Counted from the first letter of the stretch, positions 1 to 13,080 are shown. The stretch: 64,000 nucleotides of DNA from Gordionus sp. m RMFG-2023 (GCF_954871325.1 NC_088775.1:43129561-43193560); one strand, 5' to 3'. Notes: generated by a model from the letters alone, not told the origin. A program made the numbers and translations.

Positions 1-610
1 ATTAGTTTACAATTTGTGCTTTAATATTCTCAAAACGGGATATCCATATCATTAACCGCAAGCGAGTAATATTTGCTTATTTGAGAAGCGGAAATAAGCG
101 GAATTCTTTGTAAATGTGAGGTGCAATTAGCGATACTTATGACAATGTGTAGCCCTTTAATTGAACATTAAGAATCTTTAAACGGCATATCAGCAGAATT
201 AACAGCTAGTGAGTTTTGAGCAAAATAAGAATGTGTTGGCACTTTGCCAAAACCGAAAATAAATTAAGAATAACTTTTGGAAATAAGCGGAATTCTTTGT
301 AAATGTGAGGTGCAATTAACGATACATATGCCAATGTGTAGCCCTTTAATTGAACATTAAGAATCTTTAAACGGCATATCAGCAGAATTAACGGCTAGTG
401 AGTTATGAGCAAATTAATAAAGTGTTGACAATTTGCCAAAACTGAAAATAAATAAGAATAACTTACGAAACGAATCTTCTAATTTATAGTTCTTTACGTA
501 AACTTATTACAAATCTTATTGCTTGCTCTTCAATTACTTAGTTTATAATTTGTGCTTTAATATTCTCAAAATGGGATATCCGTATCACTAATAGTAACCG
601 AGTTAAATCT
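1..610. repeat. ~290-bp satellite family, copy block 1
   Basis: About two units of the same family that forms the block at 9178-11460, cut off by the window start. Shared landmarks include GAGGTGCAATTAGCGATAC, GGCATATCAGCAGAATTAAC and TTTGCCAAAACCGAAAATAA. Units carry an inner inverted pair (GGTGCAATTA ... TTAATTGNACC). Confidence 0.85.
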
Positions 611-2289
611 CAAATTTTGAATTTAGAAATTAAGAATAGTTAAAATTTCTATTATTCATCTGTCCTCCGTTAGAAGTACTTTAATCAGTTTAGCAGCCAA
701 AATTAAAATATTAATAGCTAAATAAAAAATGGCGTCACAACTAAGACAAAATCAAGAATAACGACATACATCTTTTGCCATTATTTTGTGATTAACTATT
801 AAATTTTTATAATTTGAAAATCTAGACAGCGACACACATATTTTATTATTTATCTCTGATACCAGTAATATAATTTAAATGGGTGCATTGGCCTTTATGA
901 CTTTTGTACTAGTCGCTTTATTATTTAATTCGCCAAATCATAGGTAAGATATAATATATATTTACATAATGCGAACAATGTAGATTATATTAATCACAAT
1001 AATAAAGAATAATTTGTTATAATTGCGGTATATATATTTATTTAGTCAGACATGATGTCGTTTTAATTATAATTTATGTAAATTTAAGCGTTTGAGTTAC
1101 GCTATTACTAAATATCACCCAGGCTATCTAAGATTATATATTATTTATATCAATTTGTATGAGATATATAGCGTTTGAATTTCACTAAAGTGTTTTAGGT
1201 TTAAGCACATGATTGAATCCCTCGAGCTAGTTATTAGTGTTAGGCCCATATACATGATACCTAAATTAAATATTGAAAAATATTAATGATTATAATTATT
1301 TCAAGTTTTTATACCTTTTCCATATAGTATGAGCCAATAATGCAGTTTCACTTAGCCATGTGAGGAATAGATTGTGAGTTTCAATAGAAGCATCTTAAAT
1401 ACTTTAGATTAAAATATTTAAAAAATTAACCTTTCACTATATTTGAAAATAAATTCTAAGAGCAGATATAGCAGTCGCGTCCTATTGCCGGAAGCACCAA
1501 AATTTTTGATATTGAGAAAAAGTTGAATATATATCTCCCTTGTATATAACTGGGATCATTACATTTTCATACATTATTTACAATGTATAGAGCTGAACAT
1601 ATAATCTAAGAACTATACAGAAATTTCCGTCCATACATATTGTTGAAGCGGATGACATCAATTTTAACGTTACCGAATATCAATATTCTACTATTTTCAG
1701 TTGGGAATTTGAGATCTTGAGGTTTTTGTATAAATGGGGTTCAAATTATATCATGAATATGGGGCATGGAAGGCCTATATTTTTTTCAGGAGCCTATCAA
1801 TATGATGACCCCTTGATATAAATGGGGGAATTGCTTCGGGATAATTTTCAAAATAGAGTTTCTAAACATCTTATTTAAATACTTTTGGGATATATATTCA
1901 TTCGCGTTTCAACTGGTTTTGAGGAATAGTTTTTTCTATAGACTATTTCGTTTTTAAGAGCTCAAAATAAATAACATTAGGGTGTGTTCATGTATACCTG
2001 ATGAATTATAAGTGTGATCATATTTACATTTTGCAATACAGCCTGATTTCCTGAAACAGTAATGAAAGTTTCCAACCTTTCATAATGAAATCTGTATGGC
2101 TTATTTTGATAAAAAAGGAAAATTTGCCTATTGGCATATTGGACCTTTAATAATATATATATATTTATATTAATATTTTAGATTGTTACCATAAATGTTT
2201 TGATTTATTCAAGCATAGCATTTAATAAAAGTATTTAATACCGTCTACATTAAACAATACATTTATTGGGCTATATACAAATGGAGCAT
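611..2289. other. AT-rich spacer, no gene recognised
   Basis: No long reading frame, RNA gene or transposon end was recognised here on either strand. Confidence 0.5.
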
Positions 2290-3515
2290 CTTTACAAATA
2301 AATAATTTAATAATTTATTTACCCTATGGTGTCAGCAGAAGAGGCCCTGACCCTATCTGAGAGTGAATTGCAAGGTTATGAAATGGGATTGGCTATAAAA
2401 AATTTTAATTGCTTCCAAATAGTTACATTAATGGAATAGGAGGTTAGACGAGGTATTGTAGCAGGAAAATTTGAAAATAAAATAATTTATTTTAATAATT
2501 TATTTTAATAATTTATTTACCCTCTGTTGTCCGCAGAACAGGCCTTGACCCTATCTGAGGGTGAATTTGTTTTTAGAACAGCCTTACCCTATCTGAGGGT
2601 TAATTACAAGGTGATGTAAATGAGATTGGCTATAAAAAATTTTAATTGCTTCCATATAATTATTTAATTCCATTTTAATGGAATAGGAGGATGGACGAGG
2701 TATTGTTGCAGCTATTTGAAAATAAAATAATTTATTTTAATAATTTATTTACCCTCTGTTGTCCGCAGAACAGGCTTTGACCCTATCTGAGGGTGAATTT
2801 GTTTTTAGAACAGCCTTACCCTATCTGAGGGTGAATTACAAGGTGATGTAAATGAGATTGGCTATAAAAATTTTTAATTGCTTCCATATAATTATTTAAT
2901 TACATTTTAATGGAATAGGAGGATGGACGAGGTATTGTTGCAGCTATTTGAAAATAAAATAATTTATTTTAATAATTTATTTACCCTCTGTTGTCCGCAG
3001 AACAGGCCTTGACCCTATCTGAGGGTGAATTTGTTTTTAGAACAGCCTTACCCTATCTGAGGGTGAATTACAAGGTGATGTAAATGAGATTGGCTATAAA
3101 AAATTTTAATTGCTTCCATATAATTATTTAATTACATTTTAATGGAATGGGAGGTTGGACTAGGTATTGTTGCAGCTTGAAAATTTTAAAATAATGTAAT
3201 TTATTTTAATAATTTATTTACCCTCTGTTGTCAGCAGAACAGACCTTGACCCTATCTGAGGGTGAATTTGTTATTAGAACAGCCTTACCCTATCTGAGGG
3301 TGAATTACAAGGTGATGTAAATGGTATTGGCTATAAAATATTTTAATTGCTTCCATATAATTATTTAATTACATTTTAATGGAATGGGAGGTTGGACTAG
3401 GTATTGTTGCAGCTTGAAAATTTTAAAATAACGTAATTTATTTTAATAATATTTACCCTCTGTTGTCAGCAGAACAGGCCTTGACTCTATCTGAGGGTGA
3501 ATCTGCAAGGTGTAA
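2290..3515. repeat. Tandem array of 232-237 bp units
   Basis: The landmark CCCT(C/A)TGGTGTC/CCCTCTGTTGTC recurs at about 2322, 2520, 2752, 2984, 3221 and 3456. Most units contain the sub-motif CCCTATCTGAGGGT twice (itself an imperfect palindrome), separated by about 50 bp. The first and last units are shorter and more diverged. Confidence 0.9.
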
Positions 3516-3539
3516 ATGATGTTTTTTTCGATTTTGAAT

Positions 3540-3615
3540 ATGGCCATTTAGTGGTTATATTTTCATATTTATAATTTATACTTTTTTTTTTTTTTTGCTA
3601 TTTTTGGTTTTTTTG

Positions 3616-3649
<34 letters not shown>

Positions 3650-3790
3650 TAGTATTTTTGCTTTTTTAGTATTTTTGCTATTTTTTTTTCTTTTTTTTGT
3701 TTTTTTTAGCTTTTTTTAGCTTTTTTAAAAATTTTTTTTTGTTTTTTGCTTTTTTGTTTTTTGCTTTTTTGTTTTTTGCTTTTTTGTAAA
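3540..3790. repeat. T-rich low-complexity tract
   Basis: Long T runs broken by GC or AG, with GCTTTTTTGTTTTTT-like units. The lysine-rich reading frame it gives on the minus strand is a composition artefact. Confidence 0.85.
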
Positions 3791-6465
3791 CAGTGTTCAG
3801 CTGAGGTGTTAAGGATTAAAAGAATATATACTTTATATATATAATTTATGTGTGAATTATATATCTTAAAATATGCATAATAATCATTATAAAAGACCGC
3901 GTAATGGGATAAAAATTGAAGAAGTGCTAAATTAAATTTAGTTCCTGGCGTATTGAAAGCAAATGAAACCATGAAATATAGAATTCGAAACCAGTAAAAA
4001 TATATTCTTTGAAAGTCATATGAATGTGCAAACAATCTATATATAATCCTAGATTTTTACATATAAATCAATTAATATATCCAGTATCTACATGAATAGG
4101 GGTGACAGGGGGGGGGGAAGTACATTTTGCCTAATTTTTATAAGGGGGGTAGGAGGGTAGGCACTTTTAATGGGGCATTATAAAATTTTTATGGATAGGG
4201 TAAAATATATTGCTGTATTGCTAATCATCAATTGCATCCATTGTAAATCCTGTCATGTAGACGCTGAATATATCTAATATAGCAGTACCCATGTGAATTA
4301 TTTATGCCCTATTGGCTACCAGAAGAAATGATAACTTTTAATATCGTCAACATGTGTCATTAAATATTTTCATATAAAATTGACTTAAATATACTATCTA
4401 TATAAAAAAAATTTAACAAAATATAACAGAAGTTAAATAAATTTAAATAATTTTTAATCATTTTTTCCTAAATACTTGTTTTATGTATTATAAAAATATA
4501 AAGATTAATCCCACCAGTCCTGAATCTACTAGCGATAGTTAATATAATTTATATATTCTAATGAGATATTAAAATATATATAACCAGGAACGATAACCCG
4601 AAGCCTCCCTAACCCCAATATTCCGTTGAACGCAAACCCTTTTATTTTATTTATTTTAAATTTATATGTTAAAAATTATAAAAGCAATTTACGATTTTAA
4701 TTTAAAAGATTTCCTATTTAAAATGATTTTCTATTTAAAAAGATAAACAGATTTTCTATATAAAAAGATTTCCTATTTAAAAGGGTTCCTATTTAAAATA
4801 TATTTTTTTTTTATTCAAAATAAAATATTAATTTTAAAAAAACCTGAACCGTGTTAAGATTTTTTTTTTAGCAGGAGGGTTCACATCTCTGTATATAACT
4901 TGAAAATTTTCTGATGTGCGAAAAGAGGGTCTTAAGTTTCATATAATGTCAATAATATTTTTTTTGAGGTTAGGTAAACCCCAGGGCTTGGCAAACCACT
5001 TAATCTCATTTTAAAATTTTATACACCAGAAGGGTAAAATTTTATCCTAATATAGTTTTCATTAGTATACATATATGAACAAAATATATGTTGAAATATA
5101 TAATTATTAAATATTTTATTAAGAAATAAAATTTTGATGAAATTTTCAAAAGATTTACATGACAGGATTTTAATTTTTATTAAAATATCTAATCATTTAT
5201 ATGTTAATTAAATTTTATTGCAAAGTTTAAACATTCTTCTATAATTTGGGTAAGTTTTATGAATATTTATCAAATCTAGATATTATTTCAATCACGATTT
5301 GTCAATTTAAAGCTAGCGGGGTTTGCTAAACAATACACGACAATTATGGCAGTTAATAATGAAAAAATTTCAAAATCTTGAAAAGGCAATTTCATGGTTG
5401 TTTATGATTGGTATTTAGGATGCTAAAAAATCTTAATCTCTCCTTAAAATTCAAATTTTTTTATGTCAAAAATGTTTATTAAATTAGCCAAAATTAAGTT
5501 TCAATTTTTATATATAATTAGCTTCAATTTATAAGTATTATGATATTTGAACAATAAAACAATAAAATTATTCTATACATATGATTATTAATAAATAAAA
5601 TGCTTTTCAATTTAATATGGCCTAAAAAAACCAATGGTTTAGGAAGCCCTTTGAAGTGGTTCGCCTCACCCCGCTATTGAGGCTTGTTGAACAAAATTTT
5701 CACTTTAACAAAAAATAAAATTTAAAAATAATGATTATATTCTTAAGATTTTTTATAAGGCACCTTTATAGAGTATAGTTTTAGGTATCCAATCATATAT
5801 TTTTATATTTTCTATAAAAGAACAAGAGCTATAGCCAATTTTGTAAAAATTAGTTCGACTAACCCCAGTCTCCCTTATATATTATACAATACTATTATAT
5901 TTATATTTGAATTTCTAAACATGTCTGGTTTTTAAAAAAATCCGCTGAACCGGCACCCATGCGCCCACTAGCCTTGGTCTCTATATATCATGTTTTAATA
6001 TATTTTTAGAAGGTATTAATTATAATACCTTCTAGAAACTAGTAGAATCACGGATAGTCATATATTTACAAATAATATCTTAATATTTATACAACAATGT
6101 AAAAAAGTATTTATTAACTAGTATTTTATATTTTTAAATCGATTTTATATGATATAATGCAATAGTATTATATTGATGTTGAAAATAAATTGCGCTCTGG
6201 TCTATCCTACATCTATATCAAAATTATGGTCCAGCCAAAATTTATTAGTCCCTCCCGATGAAGTACGCACATAATTATTTTTAAAAATGATCCCGCCAAA
6301 CGTATTGGTTCTGGCTAGATATCCGGCCTAATATCTATGAGGGAGGGACATAGTAAGAAATTATTCCAATTTATTAAAAAATACCTAGATTTAGATATTT
6401 AAGACGAGAAATTATTAAATATATTATGATTTATAAATTTAATGTTTAAATTTCAGGCATCTTCA
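3791..6465. other. AT-rich spacer with scattered transposon ends
   Basis: No gene seen. 4085-4190 is a G-run segment related to 39530-39605. 4600-4900 holds CCTCC/ACCCG-rich pieces. 4970-5690 has GGTTTGCTAAAC-type motifs on both strands that may be remains of an inverted-repeat element. Confidence 0.4.
4843..4896. mobile_element. Possible hAT 3' end fragment
   Basis: The segment ends in GAGGGTTCACATCTCTG, close to the right end of the intact hAT at 41819-43439 (GAAGGGTTCACATCCCTG). Only the tip is recognisable. Confidence 0.35.
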
Positions 6466-6555
6466 TTATATGCAGTGAATTAAAATGAAAGTAAAAAAAG
6501 TGAAGTCACAATGACTTTCCCCAAAAGATATAGATATAAATAATGATATATTTAC

Positions 6556-6705
6556 CTCTTTCTGGATATATAAATCATCTAATGAGTTATTTCTATTTTG
6601 CTTAGCATAAATGTATAGTGATTTTGGACTCATCAGATTCTCCAATTCATTGCTAAGGGTCTTCCAAATTTCAGCTGACGAAGAATAGTCCCATATATAT
6701 TTCAT
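6556..6705 (-). pseudogene. Unassigned exon-like fragment, probably transposon-derived
   Basis: A minus-strand open stretch of about 50 codons begins MKYIWDYSSS and contains KSLYIYAKQNR, then meets a good donor (AGAG|gtaaatat). Tryptophan spacing and the K-LY-KNR pattern recall N-terminal domains in transposon-encoded proteins of invertebrates, but I cannot name the family. No matching downstream exon was found. Confidence 0.3.
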
Positions 6706-6829
6706 TTCTATATTTCTGGAATAAAGCTTTTATTATTAATTTGAATGGCACGGTAAGTTGTTTACCTGGTGCCATTATAACCTAAATAATAAATATAAAT
6801 ATAATATATATATTATATTATTACTTGAA

Positions 6830-7125
6830 AGTTAGCTCCGTGAAGTTGGCAGAACGTTGAAAGTTTATTTTAATTATAAAAAAATTTTAAAATAATTTTA
6901 ATACTGACTGAATTCACCACATGTGCTTAAAAATCATTATAATTTTGTTGGAAAGATCTAATTATATCATTGTAAGTTTATATTTTAATTATAAAAAAAA
7001 TTTTAAATAATTTTAATAATGACTGAATTCACCACATGTGCTTAAAAATCGTTATAAGATGGAGGGGGGGGGGGGGTATTTTAAAATGATTTTGTTGGAA
7101 AGATCTAATTATATCATACGGTAAA
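6830..7125. repeat. Imperfect tandem duplication of ~125 bp
   Basis: Two copies share CTGAATTCACCACATGTGC and TTTGTTGGAAAGATCTAATT. The second copy carries an inserted G run of about 14. The left edge has CTCCGTGAAGTTGGCAGAAC, also found at 9183 where the satellite block begins. Confidence 0.8.
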
Positions 7126-7384
7126 TTTAAAATAAAACAAACAACAAAAAAATAAGATCACTTCAAAAAGTCCATAAAAAATGGGAGGTTTGGGGGGGGG
7201 GCGATTTTATTCTTCTTTTACACCGAGATTGAATTAATTTACAATTGACTAAACATTGATAAAATTTTCAGAATAATGCTTTCAGTCGCGTATTAATCAT
7301 AAATTTGGCCAAAATTTTGTTACTAATCCATTTATGCTGGCTATAGTGGTTAGGCACCAATAAAGCACAAAATAGGCAAATTTT
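7126..7384. other. AT-rich spacer with G run
   Basis: Contains a G tract near 7190. No gene recognised. Confidence 0.4.
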
Positions 7385-7480
7385 TAAAATACGGTTTAAG
7401 GGCAAAGCCCCCCCCCCAAAAAAAAAAAATCTTCTTAATCCCCCCCTTCCCCATCGATTAATCCTGGCTACGCCACTGGA
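7385..7480. mobile_element. Transposon end with CAGTGGCGTAGCC terminus
   Basis: C-rich subterminal DNA runs into CTGGCTACGCCACTGG. Read outward-in this is CCAGTGGCGTAGCCAG, the terminus common to hAT-type elements of invertebrates. The partner end was not found. Confidence 0.45.
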
Positions 7481-7880
7481 TGAGGATATATAATTAAAAG
7501 CATGAACTAAAATTGTATCTAATAATAGATGCAGATAAAATATATTTAGGTAAAATACAGATAAAACATTTACATTTATGTATCTAGATACCGTATAAAC
7601 TCTTATGTCTACAGATAAATGATAAGTTGGCAAAACATCGGTATCCCAATGCTTTATTGGTTCCCTATATCGATGATACCTCTTCCATAATTTATTGTAT
7701 CGATTCGGATTACAATTCGATATGGAAGAAGTTTGTGAAAACAAGTTATATCAAATTCACACATTTTTTATCAGCCATTATTTTCATATGGCAAAATTTT
7801 TTACATCTTTATTTCTCATTGACAGACAATTTTTTTTATTAGTATTTTTTTTTGCATATCAAATTATTTCACTATAATTC
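7481..7880. other. AT-rich spacer
   Basis: Short overlapping frames on both strands show no family resemblance. Confidence 0.4.
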
Positions 7881-7881
7881 A

Positions 7882-8000
7882 GGGGCGTCACTAGCCTTTA
7901 CAATCCCAGGGGGCTCAAAAAAAATTTTTTAAATTATTTTTTCTAGTTAACATCCAAAATTACTTTTTTTTTAGCTAACATTATTCAAAAAGGTATTAAA
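7882..8000. mobile_element. hAT-type MITE fragment (family of 30069-30218)
   Basis: It starts CAGGGGCGTCACTAGCC and continues CTTTACAATC(C/T)CAGGG, matching the reverse complement of the complete 150-bp MITE at 30069-30218. The far end is lost. Confidence 0.5.
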
Positions 8001-8399
8001 AAATATTTTCAGGAACTCGAGCACGCTATTTACAATTGCTGAATTAAAAATCGTTTGGTTATAATGTACCTTTTTAAAATTAAAAAATTTGAACTAAAAT
8101 ACCAAACGATATGTGAATAATAAAATATATTCTTATTTTTAAAATTTTAATATTTATACTAGCCTTCAAATAATTCTGAGCAAGTAATAATTTTTTTTGA
8201 ATTATTTTAATTACTATAATCTCTGATTTATGAGTAATTAAACGTAAAAATGAGAGAAATGTTAAAATCTAAAGAATTTCAGTCTTTTTGTCATTCATTC
8301 CATTTGATTAGTATATATTCTAAATAAAATTTATTTGTTTTGAAAAAATATAATATAATTGTCGCGTTAAAAAAGGATAGTAACATAAATATAGAATCA

Positions 8400-9165
8400 T
8401 GTTTAAAAGTGAGCAATGCAATAGTGACAAATATAAAATACTCCTATCTCAAAAATGAAATAAAATTTAGTTTACTCAAAGGGTGCACGCAAGAAATTAA
8501 ATATTAAATTATATAAATTTGGATTGCAATTTATCTTTAAAAAAGTTATGTGGAATGATTAAAGAAAGATATTATGTAGAAATGCCAAAAAATATATCAA
8601 GGTAATCTGGATTTAGGTATAGTTTTAAAAGAATATCATTACGTTCAGTTAGAGAAAATATCGAGATTCGCAAAGAATACGCGAATAGATTTGTGAATGT
8701 AGCCTATATAAAAAAAATCATCTATAGATGAGAGCGGGTTTTTAAGATTGAGGTTCATGATGGCTCCTGTAAGGCTATACATTTTAACAACTCTGTTAAT
8801 GAAATACTAAATCAATTTGAAGAAAGTATTATGATTTTTGTAATGGATAATGCCGCATTTCATCATAGCCATACAATTAGAGAATCGATAGAAAGGAGAG
8901 GGCATACAATAAAATATTTACCACCATAGCCCTTATCTTAATTCCATTGAAAATATGGTTTTTCAATGGAAGGATTTTTTAGAATTCAAAATCCTAATAA
9001 CGAAGATAAATTAATTCCTTTTATATGGCATGGAGAAAGATGAATATCTGAAAAATGCAAAGAATAATTTCAGAAATGGAGACACCAAAATAAGAAGGGA
9101 AATTGTTAATGATTAATATAAATGTTTGTTTCTTACTATATATACATTGTAATTGTAAGAAAAGA
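8400..9165 (+). pseudogene. Tc1/mariner-IS630-like transposase relic
   Basis: Fragments of a DDE transposase are spread over several frames. Around 8620-8720 there is an Arg-rich helix region followed by a decayed first-Asp segment (ESGF after a stop). At 8840-8925 the second catalytic segment is clear: FVMDNAAFHHSH, then IKYLPP, a stop where family members have Y-S-P, then an N-x-x-E-N equivalent in another frame. Spacing matches the DDE_3 fold. Frameshifts and stops make it non-functional. The last ~90 bp (9080-9165) closely resemble the core of the palindrome at 34351-35643, which suggests that this stretch is this family's 3' terminal region. A second, different copy lies at 46700-47560. 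Confidence 0.75.
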
Positions 9166-9177
9166 TGTGCAAAAAAA

Positions 9178-11460
9178 TACAACTCCGTGAAGTTGGCAGA
9201 ACGACTTTAGGTGCAATTAACAAACATTATGCCATTATTTAGAGCCTTAATTGCACCTAATTGCACTTCTATCCGGACATCAGCAGAATGAACCGTTCGT
9301 GAGTTATGAGCAAAATAAGGAAAGTGTGAAATTTTGATGCTGGCAGAACGACTTGAGGTGCAATTAACAAAAGTTACGCCATTATTTAAAGTCTTAATTG
9401 AACCTAATTGCACTTCTATTCGGACATCAGCAGAATGAACCGTTCATGAGTTATGAGCAAAATAAGAAAGTGTTGGCACTTTGCCAAAACCGAAAATAAA
9501 ATAGATCCTTTTTGAAACTTAACAATAATGTAGTATTTGATTTACTCTATAATATTCTCAAACCCGGATATCCGTATGTATAACTTTAACCGAGCTATAG
9601 CTATATAAAAAACGTGAAGTTGGCAGAACGACTTGAGGTGCAATTAACAAAAATTATGCCACAATTTAGAGCCTTAATTGCACCTAATTGCATTTCTATC
9701 CGGACATCAGCAGAATCAACCGCTCGTGAGTTATGAGCAAAAAAAGAAAGTGTTGGCACTTTGCCAAAACCGAAAATAAATTAGATTACCTTTTTGGCAA
9801 TTAATTAGTTTACAATTTGTGCTTTAATATTCTAAAAACGGGATATCCGTAACATTAACCGCAAGCGAATTATATTTATTTATCTGAGACGAGTGAAGTA
9901 GGCGGAATTATTGATAAAAAGTAAGGTGCAATTAGGGATACTTATGCCAATGTGTAGCCCTTTAATTGAACATTAAGAATCTATAAACGGCATATCAGCA
10001 GAATTAACGGCTAGTGAGTTATGAGCAAAATAAGAAAGTGTTGGCACTTTGCCAAAACGAAAATAAATTAGATTACCTTTTGAAACTTGGCAATTATTTA
10101 GTATTCAATTTCTGCTTTAATATTCTCAAAACGGGATATCCGTATCATTAACCGAAAGCGAGTAATATTTGCTTATTTGAGAAGCGGAAATTGGTGGAAT
10201 TATTAATAAAAAGTAAGGTGCAATTAGCGATACATATGCCAATGTGTAGCCCTTTTATTGAACATTAAGAATCTTTAAAGGGAATATCAGCAGAATTAAC
10301 GGCTAGTGAGTTATGAGCAAAATAAAAGTGTTGGCACTTTGCCAAAACCGAAAAAAATTAAGAATAACTTTTGAAACTTGGCAATTATTTAGTATTCAAT
10401 TTGTGCTTTAATATTCTCAAAACCGGATATTCGTATCATTAACTATAACCGAGTTATATTTATTTGAGAAGCGGAAATAAGCGGAATTCTTTGTAAATGT
10501 GAGGTGCAATTAGCGATACTTATGCCAGTGTGTAGCCCTTTAATTTAACATTAAGAATCTTTAAACGGCATATCAGCAGAATTAACGACTAGTGAGTTAT
10601 GAGCAAAATAGGAAAGTGTTGGCACTTTGTCAAAACCGAAAAAAATTAAGAATAACTTTTGAAACTTGGCAATTATTTAGTATTCAATTTGTGCTTTAAT
10701 ATTCTCAAAACGGGATATCCGTATCATTAACCGTAATTAAGTTATATTTATTTATTTGAGAAGCGGAAATAAGCGGAATTCTTTGTAAATATGAGGTGCA
10801 ATTAGCGATACTTATGCCAGTGAGTAGCCCTTTAATTGAACATTAAGAATCTTTAAATGGCATATCAGCAGAATTAACGGCTAGTGAGTTATGAGCAAAA
10901 TAGGAAAGTGTTGGCACTTGCCAAAACCGAAAAAAATTAGGAATAACTTTTGAAACTTGGAAATTATTTAGTATTCAATTTGTGCTTTAATATTCTCAAA
11001 ACGGGATATCCGTATCATTAACATTATCCGTAACCAAGATAGGAATTCTTTGTAAATGTGAGGTGCAATTAGCGATACTTATGCCAGTGTGTAGCCCTTT
11101 AATTGAACATTAAGAATCTTTAAAAGGCATATCAGCAGAATTAACGGCTAGTGAGTTATGAGCAAAATAAGAAAGTGTTGGCACTTTGCCAAAACCGAAA
11201 AAAATTAAGAATAACTTTTGAAACTTGGCAATTATTTAGTATTCAATTTTTGCTTTAATATTCTCAAAACGCGATATCCGTATCATTAAGCGTAACCAAG
11301 TTATATTTATTTATTTGAGAAGCGGAAATAAGCGGAATTCTTTGTAAATGTGAGGTGCAATTAGCGATACTTATGCCAATGTGTAGCCCTTTAATTGAAC
11401 ATTAAGAATCTTTAAACGGCATATCAGCAGAATTAACGGCTAGTGAGTTATGAGCAAACT
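9178..11460. repeat. ~290-bp satellite family, main block
   Basis: At least eight units. GGTGCAATTA recurs near 9924, 10217, 10503, 10795, 11062 and 11353, giving spacings of 293, 286, 292, 267 and 291. The first three units (9178-9780) are a variant subfamily with CGACTTGAGGTGCAATTAAC and a longer hairpin (GAGGTGCAATTAAC ... TTAATTGCACCT). Open frames inside are artefacts of the repeat. Confidence 0.92.
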
Positions 11461-11595
11461 AAGCTTAGAGACTTCGCTAATCGATGTATAAACCTTAGTG
11501 CTATCAATGTCCAAAATCTTCAGTTTTGCATAAATTTTTTCTGGCTTAAATATTGAGTTTTTTAACAATCAGCTCCAATCGAGCCGTTTAACACT
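11461..11595. mobile_element. Truncated MITE of the GGCTCGAT family
   Basis: It ends AATCGAGCCGTTTAACACTA and shares internal words with the MITEs at 33999-34162 and 39719-39910. It lies exactly at the right edge of the satellite block, so the left end may have been lost when the array formed. Confidence 0.5.
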
Positions 11596-12150
11596 ATGTA
11601 TCATAATCATTCACCATCGCAAGTATATATATATTCATAATAAAATTGTTACAAGCACTTTACATAAAACTCAATGTAATAAAATAAGAGAATATTTCAA
11701 ATAAAAAAATTTCAATAAAAAATAAATATTTATTATTGGTTTGAGATTTGTAAACTAAATTTTCTTATTAGGATGTTAATTTTTATATTTCGTTCTTCCG
11801 ATTAGCACCTTTCTATAGAAAAATAAGAATGGCATTTACATTTATTAAAAAATTTTATTTTTCAAGTTTTTCCCGATTATTATGTATAAAATTAAAATAA
11901 GGTTTATAAAAATCAGGGACCCGGAGTGAACCAACCATTATAAATATCTAAACCGTAACCGAACCTATATAATTATTTTTTGAAGGAGTAAAAAGAACTT
12001 TTATAAAAAAAAGTTAAACGGGTTCAGTTTTTATATTTTAGAAATGGAAATAATTTAAATATCCAGAATTATTTTGCTCTTATAGTACTGGCGTTTCCCG
12101 TATCTTAAAAATTAGTTATTTTGAATCATATATATTTTTTTTAGAAAAAA
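11596..12150. other. AT-rich spacer
   Basis: No gene. Near 11905 there is CAGGGACCCGGAGTGAACC, a possible decayed left end of the hAT family at 41819-43439. Confidence 0.35.
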
Positions 12151-12420
12151 ATTGAGAAAACATCAGAAAAATAAAGATTTAAAATGTTAAAACAAAAATG
12201 GGAAGAATAATATAAATTGAAAAAAAAATTTTAATTGTTTCCGGGGGTTTATTATCTATGCGGTTTTTTTTTATTCTGGGATTTTTTTTCCGGGGTTTTT
12301 TTTCCGGGAAATTTTTTTTTACCTTTTTTTTAGGTTCGGGACCGAAATATTCCCACAGCTGTTTGGAGTCAAATGAAAGAAAGGTGGTGAATACAAACAA
12401 GACACATTTAACATTTAAAT
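12150..12420. repeat. Homopolymer-rich segment plus dispersed-repeat piece
   Basis: T runs separated by CCGGG/GGG, then TATTCCCACAGCTGTTTGGA, whose core CAGCTGTGGGAATAT recurs inverted at 27370. The Lys/Pro-rich minus-strand frame is an artefact. Confidence 0.5.
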
Positions 12421-13080
12421 TTAATAAATTTTAAAATATTTATATTATAATTTATGCAATATATATTTATGAATATTTAATTAAATATAAAATATTTAAA
12501 TATATCTAAAGTAATATTTAAATATATATATAAGGTAATATTAAATTATATATAAAGTAATATTTAATAAATAATTAAAATATTAAATTATATATAAAGT
12601 AATATTTAATAAATAATTATATATATCTAAAGTAATATTTAAATTTATATATATAAAGTAATATTTAAATATATATATATAAAGTAATATTTAAATATAT
12701 ATATAAGGTAATATTAAATTATATATAAAGAAATATATAAATATATATAATTAAAATATTTATATGATAATTTGTGCAATATATTATAAAATATTTAAAT
12801 ATATCTAAAGTAATATTTAAATATATATAAAGTAATATTTAAATATAAATATAAGGTAATATTAAATTATATATAAAGTAATATTTAAATATATATATAA
12901 AGTAATATTTAAATATATATATAAAGTAACATTAAATTATATATAAAGAAATATTTAAATATAAATAATTAAAATCGTTATATGATAATTTATGCAATAT
13001 ATTATCAAATATTATAAAAGTAATATTTAAATATATAAATAAAGTATTATTAAAAACCATATATATAAACTAATATAAAA
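12421..13080. repeat. TA-rich minisatellite
   Basis: Irregular tandem units of 25 to 40 bp built on AAAGTAATATTTAAATATAT and a variant (AAGGTAATATTAAATTATAT), more than fifteen in all. Confidence 0.9.

Noticed and set aside
3706-4035. Lysine-rich 109-codon minus-strand frame
   Set aside because: Its C-terminal part is the translation of the T-rich tract and the rest has no family features.
7268-7744. 158-codon minus-strand frame
   Set aside because: Spans a homopolymer-rich transposon end and has no domain; chance frame in low-complexity DNA.
9207-9413. 68-codon minus-strand frame
   Set aside because: Lies in the satellite and repeats with it.
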